Shown here: positions 56,314-64,000 of the stretch, piece after piece
Layout: each line of letters begins with the position of its first letter
How positions within the stretch are numbered: position 1 is the first letter of the stretch
NCBI GenBank assembly: GCA_030549335.1
Contig: CM060188.1
Coordinates: 2,232,001 to 2,296,000, forward strand
Direction of reading: 5' to 3'
From: Pontederia crassipes
Taxonomy: Eukaryota; Streptophyta; Magnoliopsida; Commelinales; Pontederiaceae
DNA: 64,000 nucleotides
Program-made: the position numbers and the translations under genes
Notes under the pieces: generated by a model
What the model was told of the DNA's origin: nothing
What the model saw: the letters and a program-made list of their open reading frames with translations, nothing else
Databases searched by the model: none

Positions 56314-56379
56314 TTTTATAAAGCGGATGGCTTTGGAGGGTTCTAGGACTTGGGTGCGACCGCTGCTTCTCGAAGCTTC
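56314..56379 (-). promoter_or_regulatory. HOP promoter: TATA box and heat-shock element
   Basis: On the - strand a TATA box CTTTATAAAATC lies at about 56312-56323, roughly 110 bases before the start codon. Upstream of it, 56367-56379 reads TTCTCGAAGCTTC, an exact TTCnnGAAnnTTC heat-shock element (three alternating units, palindromic in pattern). Heat-shock factor trimers bind this motif, and HOP genes are heat-induced in plants, so the motif fits the gene. Two TGGGC(C/T) motifs (near 56435 and 56461) lie farther upstream. Confidence 0.75.
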
Positions 56380-56384
56380 GGATT

Positions 56385-57042
56385 AATATAGCTAATATGA
56401 ATACGAATGAAATTAAAATACGGCTGTTAATGGATTGGGCTCATCGTATGGACAAATGTGCTGGGCCACGTTGTATATCAAACCCATCCCTCGTTTACGA
56501 ATTGATTATATTTTTTATTTAAATTAAACCGAGTGAGGTGAAATTACTCGGTCTTTTAAACATCATATTTTTCATTTTATTAAATTAGTAAAGTAAAAAA
56601 AATAAATAATTTTATATCAAAATAATCCTCTTTTTATTATCAAATAAAATTATTTATCCTCTTACTAAATTAACCCCCCCTCTCTCTCACAATAGTAAAT
56701 TATCTTTTTTACTTATATGAATACATATTTGTCTATCATTTTAAATTTTAAAAATAGATTAATAAAATAGTTAACAAATAAATAATATACTAAAAATAGA
56801 AAAAATAGGGAAAAAGATAAAAATAAATTAAGTGGTAAAGTAATAAACAAAATAAAAGATAAAAAATTAAGTGGTAAAGTAATAAATATTTATTACTCGT
56901 TAGATATTATAAATAGATTATATATATAATAAAAGTAAAATTGACTTTTTAGTAAATAAAATTTCTATTTATCGTATCATTATTTTTTTATAATTTAATA
57001 ACCAAACATGATTTTTTTGTTGACACACCACACTACATCATC
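56385..57042. other. AT-rich intergenic DNA upstream of HOP
   Basis: AT-rich with a short internal duplication (AATTAAGTGGTAAAGTAATAAA near 56825 and 56868). No gene seen. Confidence 0.4.
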
Positions 57043-57050
57043 CTATCTCT

Positions 57051-57500
57051 TAAAAGTGTTCACGGGTCAAATTGGACTTGAGCCGTGAACAAATCCGACC
57101 CGATCCGACCAAACCAAATATGGTCGGATCGGGTCAAGGCCCTTTTTTTAATTTTTTAATTTTTTTATATTTATTTAATATAAAAATATTTATTTTAAGG
57201 CATAAGTAAGTTTTCTAATTATTTAAATATTATTTCTACATTTAAAGTAATTTATTTAATTTTTTAAAAGTAAATATAGGCTTAAGTTTAAATAAAAAAG
57301 GAAAAAATTTAAAAAATAATAAAATAATCCGGTAGGGTTGGATCAATTCGGATTGGAAAATTTTAACCCGTACTCGATCCGAACCAAGGTCGAGTCGAGT
57401 TCGGATCGGGTCGAGTCTAACTCAACCACCAATCCGACCATGGTGGATCGAGTCGAGTCATCGGATTTACGAATCGACCCGACTCGCTGAACACCCCCTA
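57051..57500. mobile_element. hAT-type miniature element
   Basis: It is 450 bp long. The ends TAAAAGTGTTCACGGGTC and GACTCGCTGAACACCCCCTA are inverted copies of the plant hAT-like terminus TAGGGGTGTTCACGGGTC. An exact 8-bp target duplication CTATCTCT flanks it (57043-57050, 57501-57508), which is diagnostic of hAT elements. The subterminal parts hold many GGTCGG/GACCCGA repeats and the centre is AT-rich. No coding region. Confidence 0.9.
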
Positions 57501-57725
57501 CTATCTCTCCCGACACCACCACATTCCACCTTTTCATAAGTTAATTGTGACAATGAATAATGTATATTATATATTAATACATATTTGTTATAGAAAAAAT
57601 ATTTTGCTTTTAACTTTTAAGCATAAGCTTGGAGCGGAACTCATATGACGAAATCTATTAAGCGTGTTGTTTGGATCGTTATTAACATCATATCGATATT
57701 AAGATCGGTCTTACGATTTCACTTA

Positions 57726-58279
57726 GGAATCATTTTGCGCATTATCGATGGATTATTTGGCGCATTATCGATGGATTATTAAACTAATAATTTATATCAC
57801 CACTTAAATAGATAATCATTATTTAAAATATTAGTAAAGAATTATTGATAATATAAATTATGGTTAAAATAGCTAGATAATAAATTATCAAGATGCCTTT
57901 AAAATTTTATCGCATGGTATTATAAATAAACAAAGCAAAAAAGAAATATAGTAAAATAAGATGGGGCAAAACTAAAAATTATTTGTAAAAAATTTAATTA
58001 ATAAATAATGAAATTGAATGATATTTAATCATTAATAAAATATTTTAATTTTTTAAAAAAATTATTAATGAAAATTTTTTATTAAAATGCACCTCAAACA
58101 AAACAACTGATAATATGAAAAGTCACATCCTCTTACGAGTGAGATAGTAATTAAGATTATCAGCGTAATTAAAATTATCGTTAATTAGTCACAGCCAAAT
58201 GAAATAATATAATGAGCTCCAAATTTTTTAAATAAAATAACTGATATTCTATTTAAATTATCTCATACGAAACTGTCCA
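57726..58279. mobile_element. PIF/Harbinger-type miniature element, diverged
   Basis: It is a 554-bp diverged relative of 60110-60939, flanked by TTA (57723-57725, 58280-58282). Left end GGAATCATTTTGCGCATTATC, right end TCTCATACGAAACTGTCC. GCGCATTATCGATGGATTATT is duplicated at the left. No coding region. Confidence 0.7.
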
Positions 58280-58282
58280 TTA

Positions 58283-59120
58283 AGGTCTACGATTTCGATT
58301 TTAAATTTAGGAGCATTTTTATAAGATGGATAGGATCGTACTGACATTTTATAGGTAAGATTTATCAATATAATTTTTCAAAAATTTCAATTTATTTATT
58401 GTTTCCATCTGCGCAAATATACTTTATGGAGAAATAAAATTAAGGGGAAGATGATTGGTAATAATTAAAATTTTAAAATACTTTCTTCATAAAATAAATA
58501 TAATATTTTTTAAAAAAATGTTTATGCAATGGTACTTTGTATTAATCATATTATTACAAACATTTTGAATCAATTCATATTAAACTACTATTATAAAAGT
58601 AATAGTCAAGTTAACATTATTTATAATCTAAATCATTGCAAATTTATCTACAAAATTAAAGATTATGTCCTTAAATCTCTTATTAACTATAGCAATTTTT
58701 CACGTTTAATTCTATTATAAAATTATTATTTGACATATCTAAATTTTATCGTGATTTTTACTTTAATCATTTCCTCTTATTCTCAACATTTTTGTTATTT
58801 TCATTTTTTCCTATCCACGAACAGATTAAGATTCTCTTCCACGAATTGTCCTTCATTTTAATATTTTTTTAAAAAATAATAATATAGAAATATTTTAAGA
58901 AAGATGATCTTTGACTTGTTAAAACATTTTATTTTGTTTTAAATATCAAAAGAGAGAATAATTCGTGGAAGACATTTTAATATTTTCATCAATAGAAAAA
59001 ATAAAAAATAATGAAAAAAATAATAGAATCATACGAAAGTGACAATCATGGTAAAGTTTAAGGACGTCATACCATAAATTTATAATTCAGAATTAGATGC
59101 GAAAATCGTTATAGTTTAGG
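58283..59120. other. AT-rich intergenic DNA
   Basis: Very AT-rich sequence with no motif-bearing open frame or element end that I can support. Confidence 0.4.
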
Positions 59121-59128
59121 GGCCCTTA

Positions 59129-59944
59129 TAGGGGTATTCATGGGTCAGGATGGACCCGATCCGTGAACAAATTCGACTCGACGTCGGGTCTAGTCAAGGG
59201 GACTCTAGTGAGTCTTTTTCTTTAGAAATTCGCAGTGGAGGTTTCCCTCCTGCTCCTAGTGAATGGGAAACTCCGCTTGCCTTCTACTCTTCCACGTCAG
59301 TCGGTAAGAAGTGCACTCTTTCTTGCCTGACCTCAGAGTACCCTATCTAATTAAGGAAAGACCTTGGATTGCTTTTGCCTTTGACCCCTTCCCGCTTACT
59401 AACTTGTGACCGTGCAGATTGTTATAGCCACCAACCACTACTTTACCTACTAGGCGTATTGGTCTTTAGGTGAATTGTTCCTTCGGACAGGGAACCACTG
59501 AATGGGGGCGGTGTAGCGGGAAGGTATGAGATGAACCAATCCTATTCAAGTGGCAGCACTGATGTTTGATTGAATCGCGGGCCCATTCCTATCTAGGCGT
59601 GAGAGAATACTTTCATCAACCTTGGATCTGATCCAATCCATCGAATCGCGTTACTCGACCACCCAAATTTCATTTTCTTATTTTTTTACTATTTTTATAT
59701 TTTATTTAATATTATTTTAAAAAGCATAGAGTAAGTTTTCTAACTATTTAATATTATTTTTGCACTTAAAATATTTTATTTCAATTTTTTTTAAAAAATA
59801 AAATATAAGCTTAAATTTGAATAGAAAAAGAATAAAATAAAAAATTCGGGCTGATCGGGTCGGGTTAGAAAAATCCAACCCATACCCGACCCGATCCAAA
59901 TCGGGTCGAGTTCACGGGTCGATCCGACCCGGTGAACACCCCTA
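59129..59944. mobile_element. hAT-type miniature element with a foreign insertion
   Basis: It is of the same family as 57051-57500: left end TAGGGGTATTCATGGGTC, right end GACCCGGTGAACACCCCTA. The 8-bp flanks GGCCCTTA and GCCCCTTC agree at six positions. The left subterminal part breaks off near 59200 (after GTCTAGTCAAGG) and the AT-rich centre resumes near 59660. About 440 bases of unrelated sequence lie between. Confidence 0.8.
59200..59645. other. Probable organelle-derived (mitochondrial-like) segment
   Basis: Balanced base composition, unlike all surroundings, and no similarity to the hAT element or other repeats here. The text style (GGCGGTGTAGCGGGAAGG, GAATCGCGGGCCCATTCC, CCACGTCAGTCGGTAAG) resembles plant mitochondrial intergenic DNA. 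I could not name a mitochondrial gene in it, so the origin is an inference. It lies inside a small transposon, so it arrived after that element or was carried by it. Confidence 0.35.
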
Positions 59945-60109
59945 GCCCCTTCTGTCTTAAGATTTTACAATCTTCGATCCGATTTTGCGATACCCTTTCG
60001 TCATAAAATTCTAATCTTCACTACCTTGGTCGGGATATTATTTGTCATTTAGTTTGGAGAACAGAGTTCAAACTTCTACTTCTGACACATAAATGAAAAT
60101 AGTTTCTTA

Positions 60110-60939
60110 GGGGCCATTTCACGCATTATCGATTTAAGTAACCAGTAATTTAAATCGTCAATTAGATAGATTACCACTATTTAAATTACCGATAATATTT
60201 ATATTACAGTGTTTTTGTAAGTATTGGTAATATAAATAATAGTCAAAACGGATAGTGACAAAATTATCAAAAGACTTTAAAAATTATTTCATATTTTAAT
60301 AACATATTATTATATTACAAAAGACCTTAAAAATTATATTATCAAAAGACCTTAAAAATTATTTCATATTATCGATTTAAGTAACCAGTAATTTAAATCA
60401 TCAATTAGATAGATTACCACTATTTAAATTACCGATAATATTTATATTACAATGTTTTTGTAAGTATTGGTAATATAAATAATAGTCAAAACGGATAGTG
60501 ACAAAATTATCAAAAGACCTTAAAAATTATTTCATATTTTAATAACATATTATTATAAAGAAAGAAAGAAAAAAATAGAAAAGTGAATATATATATATAT
60601 ATAAAAGATGAGACAAAATTAAAAGTTATTTGCAAAATCTTTCAAATAATAAAAATGAAAAAAATTTAAATGATATTTATTTAGTAATAAAATATTTAAA
60701 ATAAATAATTTAATTGAAGAAATATTTTTGTCAAAATGTATTTCCACCAATTGGTAATTTGGAAAGTCACATCCCCTACCTACAATCTACATTACCAGTG
60801 AAGTGGTAATCAATATTACTAGAATAATTAAAATTATCGGTAATCAATCGCAGCCAAACGAAATAATATGGTGGACCCTGAAAAAATTTAAATAAAATAA
60901 CCGGTAATATATTTAGATTACCTCATACCAAACGGCCCC
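60110..60939. mobile_element. PIF/Harbinger (Tourist-like) miniature element
   Basis: Ends GGGGCCATTTCACGC and CATACCAAACGGCCCC are inverted relatives of the common plant terminus GGGGCCGTTTGGT. The 3-bp target duplication TTA is exact (60107-60109, 60940-60942). At 830 bp it is longer than its relative at 57726 because about 190-240 bases are tandemly duplicated inside. No transposase. Confidence 0.85.
60125..60556. repeat. Tandem duplication inside the Tourist-like element
   Basis: The block starting ATTATCGATTTAAGTAACCA at 60125 recurs at 60368 with only a few differences over about 185 bases. The offset is 243 bases. The low divergence points to a recent event. Confidence 0.85.
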
Positions 60940-60942
60940 TTA

Positions 60943-61178
60943 GGTTATTTTATTTAAATTTGGGTTTCCTTTTTAATAATAATTTACAATTACCTCTTCA
61001 TAAACTTCATCTCTTGCAAATGTTTTGCTCAAGCGCTGTTTTATCGAAGAATTTTTAGTCGACAAACAAGTATTATTAGTTTATAAAATTAACTATTAAA
61101 CTGATAAGAAAATTTATTCTTATTTTATAATTAATTTTAAACAAATCTATTAGATAAGTAAAAAAGTTACTTGTGATG
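60943..61178. other. AT-rich spacer
   Basis: No feature seen. Confidence 0.4.
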
Positions 61179-61236
61179 ATATATGTAATGACCCTTAATT
61201 TCTCTCCCTCTAATTAAAATTCAAAATTTTGAAATT

Positions 61237-61980
61237 AAAATTCTCTCCCTCCCTCTCACCCCACTCCCCCCATGACTCTCTCGTGAGATAGTGCTGTCGG
61301 GGGGGGTATAAGGGAGGGAGTAAGGTGGACTCCCTCGCCCTTTCGTCATAGCCGCACCCCTTTTCTTCTTCTTCTTCTTCTTCTTCTTCTTCTTCTTCTT
61401 CTTCTTCTTCTTCTTCTTCTTCTTCTTCTTCTTCATCTTCGTCTTCGTCTTCTGTTCTTTCCGGCGAAGCACTAACCAGCGAACGGATGAATGAGTGCAC
61501 GAGCGAACCGCGTTGAGCAAAGGACGATTCAACGAACGAGCTTCCTCACAGCGACCTCTTGACACGCACGTAGGACCGCCACTCTCTCCTCACCGGACTA
61601 GGACGACCGGTGGCAGAGAAATCAGATAACGATACCATCGAATTAAAATTCTCTCCCTCCCTCTCACCCCACTCCCCCCATGACTATCTCGTGAGAGAGT
61701 GCTGTCAGGGGGGTATAAGGGAGGGAGTAAGGTGGACTCCCTCCCCCTTTCGTCATAGCCGCACCACTTTTCTTCTTCTTCTTCATCGTCTTTTGTTCTT
61801 TACGGCGAAGCACGAACCAGCGAATGGACGAACGAGTGCACGAGCGAACTGCACTGAGCAAATGACGATTCGACGAACGAGCTTCCTTACAGCGACCTCT
61901 CGACACGCACTAGGACCGCCACTCTCTCCTCGTCGGACCAGGACGATCGGCGGTAGAGAAATCAAATAACGATACCGCCA
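61237..61980 (+). repeat. Tandem duplication and CTT microsatellite in the LTR
   Basis: The block from AATTCTCTCCCTCCCTCTC to AGAGAAATCAGATAACGATA (61237-61633) recurs at 61645-61973 with about 90% identity. The first copy has a (CTT)n tract of about 70 bases (61365-61434) that is nearly absent from the second. Poly-Glu and poly-Lys open frames on the - strand are artefacts of this tract. Confidence 0.85.
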
Positions 61981-62164
61981 ATGACCGAAAAATGAACGAA
62001 AAAAGTACCGTAGATGTAAAATCTCCTAGACAAAGAAATGTAGATCAAACGTCGTTAATTTCGATTCCATTATGTTCTAGAGACATGTAGGAATGCTTTT
62101 CATATTAAGTGCATGTCGAACGAACGATCGGAGGTCGGCCGGAAATGGAAAATCTGACCGACGA

Positions 62165-62505
62165 CTCTGTTCGCGTGAAGAATCGGTCGACCGATTACTC
62201 CATATCGGTCGATCGATCTTCGCCTTACGAGATCATGACTCAGGATCGGTTGATCGATCGAAAGTATTGGTCGACCGATCCGACGGTATCCGCCGAGCCC
62301 GATCGCATGAGATCGGTCGATCAATTCCAGAAAGGTCGACCGATCCTGCGACAACGATCGGCCGACCGATTCATATCAAACAGTCGACCGGTTCATCAAG
62401 AGGAATCGTTCGGCCGAGAGCAGTATCGGTCGATCGGCACCTGATCTGTCGATCGATTCGGCCGTATCGGTCGATCTATCCATTAGGACGGTCGACCGAT
62501 CCAGA
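62165..62505. repeat. Array of TCGGTCGACCGAT palindromes in the LTR
   Basis: About twelve variants of ATCGGTCGACCGAT or ATCGGTCGATCGAT lie in 340 bases, each a near-perfect palindrome, separated by unique sequence. Overlapping open frames are a by-product. Confidence 0.8.
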
Positions 62506-62789
62506 GAGAAAAATCAAGAACTTCAATGTGAAATGATCAGAATGCCCTTAGGGGCCAGAGCACCTGTAATTGATACTAAATCTTTGACTGGCCATTGTAG
62601 GTCATGTACAACGTAGTGAAGCAAGTAACGGACCTTTCGTCTGCATGAAGGTGATCAGACTTTATCTCTTCTCTGAATTATGATTTCAAACCTCACACTT
62701 TTAAAGAAGATAAGTAAAGATCAATGAATGAGATAGTTATGTGTTGTTCATGGTAAATGTCAAAGTATTATACAGTGGAGGGATAGGTA

Positions 62790-63060
62790 GCTGCACTGAG
62801 GAGACAGTGTACCTACTGGTTTAACTATTACTGCTCCTGGGCCGCAGGCTCTCTCCCACCTGTGCTCCGAATAAGGGTGACGCATCGAACGCACTCTTCC
62901 CCTACGGTGGCATATATGAATTATATTGTCTTATGCCAGAGAGACATGTAGTTTAGCTGAAGAGACAGTGAACCTACAGGTCTGTAACGACCACTGTTCC
63001 TGTGATACAGGTCCTCTCCCACCTGCATTTCGAAAAAATCATGTCTGAACTGAACATACA
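62790..63060 (+). repeat. Duplicated ~140-base block in the LTR
   Basis: GAGACAGTGTACCTACTGGT...CTCTCCCACCTGTGCT (about 62801-62870) recurs as GAGACAGTGAACCTACAGGT...CTCTCCCACCTGCATT (about 62962-63030). Confidence 0.7.
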
Positions 63061-63189
63061 CCTTCCCTTTCGTGGGCACCCTGGCAACATATAGTGCAGA
63101 GACATCTCTAGCTTCCCAACTAATTAAAGTCGAACTCGCACAGGATAACGAACATCAAGGACTTTATTGTAATGTAAAAGACATAGTCC

Positions 63190-63318
63190 CACACAAAGTA
63201 TAACAGAATATGGTAATGGATAACAGAGCATGATAATGGATAACAAAATATGGTAATGGATAACTGAGCATGGTAATGGATAACAGAGTATGGTAATGTA
63301 TCACAGAATATGGTATTG
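63190..63318 (+). repeat. 21-bp tandem repeat in the LTR
   Basis: About six units of AGCATGGTAATGGATAACAG with small variations. Confidence 0.8.
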
Positions 63319-63870
63319 TACAAAGTATTATCAGAGTAAAGAATAAAGTAACTGATCATTGATTATCATTTCATCGTCTACGACTCTATGTGTACTGGGC
63401 GTTAGCTCACTGGCATTCTATGCCCCTGTTTTGAGATTTTGCAGGTGAGAACCTCGCTTAGGAATGAAGTGAATAATGCAGAGCTCCAGGATGACGACAC
63501 ATGGCTTGCAACATAACCATAACTTTCCGTCATTTGTATTCTGCATTTGAATTATATGATGTTGTACATATGAAATACTTGAATTTCTATTTTTAGCCTT
63601 GCTTATGTTGATATTCTCAGAACTATTTGAATCATCTTTGTTTCCTTGTTTTTCTTGAATTATCTCATGTCATGTGATATCATTTGATTTTCAATGATAT
63701 CTCTTCCGCATTTTTATGTCATTAGTATTTCTCTATCATTTCTATTGCCACGAGGGTCATTTGTTGATCGATCAAAGTCAAAGTCAAAATAGTAGTAGGT
63801 AGTGTAACGCTCTCTTGGTTAGTCTGACTGCCAGCATGGCAGGAGAACTGATTTTAAAGACGTTACAGTT

Positions 63871-63882
63871 TGGTATCAGAGC
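63871..63882 (+). promoter_or_regulatory. Primer-binding site, initiator-Met tRNA type
   Basis: TGGTATCAGAGC is the complement of the 3' end of plant initiator methionine tRNA. It follows the LTR end by three bases, fixing the orientation (+ strand) and the LTR boundary. Confidence 0.88.
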
Positions 63883-64000
63883 CTAAGTTCTTGACTTCCA
63901 TTGTTCATAGTAAAGTATAGACGAGTGTCATTGTCATTCATAGCAGAGTATAAGTCATTGCATTATCCTCATTGTCCATTGGTCTCATAGTCAGAGTAAA

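Larger units (their letters stand above)
61184..63867 (+). mobile_element. 5' LTR of a Ty3/gypsy-type retrotransposon running off the window
   Basis: The LTR of 2684 bp starts TGTAATGACCC and ends GACGTTACA (TG...CA). A primer site follows three bases later. The element body and second LTR lie beyond the window, so whether it is whole cannot be judged. Long LTRs with TGTAA...TTACA ends and an initiator-Met primer site are typical of Tekay/Del-like chromoviruses. The LTR contains several internal repeat arrays listed separately. The left flank 61179-61183 reads ATATA. Confidence 0.85.

Noticed and set aside
61210-61565. Poly-Glu and poly-Lys proteins on the - strand
   Set aside because: Frames of a CTT microsatellite in an LTR.
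63871-63882. Part of a tRNA gene
   Set aside because: Only the 3'-end complement is present; its place three bases after an LTR end identifies it as a primer-binding site.

Overview
The window is nuclear DNA of a flowering plant. It has AT-rich, transposon-filled intergenic space, GT-AG introns and GC-rich host exons. The HOP gene starts with a very GC-rich first exon and becomes AT-richer downstream, and the PMEI genes are very GC-rich. That gradient suggests a monocot, probably not a grass, but this is an inference and the species cannot be named from sequence alone.

Layout. About 236-11015 is one large, decayed Mutator-like element (MULE). It has ~240-bp inverted ends, a FAR1-type transposase remnant, a GRF zinc-finger gene and a leucine-rich-repeat gene fragment, and it was later hit by a 3.2-kb solo LTR. 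An AT-rich spacer follows (11016-13355), then two copies of a GC-rich repeat (13371-16345) separated by a CACTA fragment. From 17441 to 41420 lies a segmental duplication carrying two intact pectin methylesterase inhibitor (PMEI) genes (25992-26600 and 40131-40739) and a third, truncated copy of the upstream block (27300-28250). A solo LTR, a miniature LTR element (TRIM) and a 3.3-kb CACTA element each interrupt only one copy, and the sister copy keeps the empty site. Between the PMEI genes sits a tRNA-Asp-primed LTR retrotransposon (29124-35887) with another CACTA element in one LTR.

The right third holds the two clear housekeeping genes. A four-exon gene for plastid elongation factor G (43059-46047, + strand) encodes 779 residues. 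A seven-exon gene for the Hsp70-Hsp90 organizing protein HOP/STI1 (52341-56204, - strand) encodes 579 residues and has a perfect heat-shock element upstream. A possible membrane-protein gene on the - strand (46640-51050) lies between them and is only weakly supported. From 57 kb on there are hAT-type and PIF/Harbinger-type miniature elements, one of which carries an insertion that looks mitochondrial. The window ends in the 5' LTR and primer site of a Ty3/gypsy-type element that runs off the edge.

Points most worth a second look: (1) the two PMEI coding regions differ at 9 bases, and every changed codon changes the amino acid, while flanking non-coding DNA is several-fold more diverged; (2) three insertions in one PMEI block, and one in an LTR, can be ordered in time from empty sites inside the window; (3) a GRF zinc-finger gene and an LRR fragment travel inside a FAR1-type MULE; (4) several unrelated elements carry arrays of short palindromes at comparable places.
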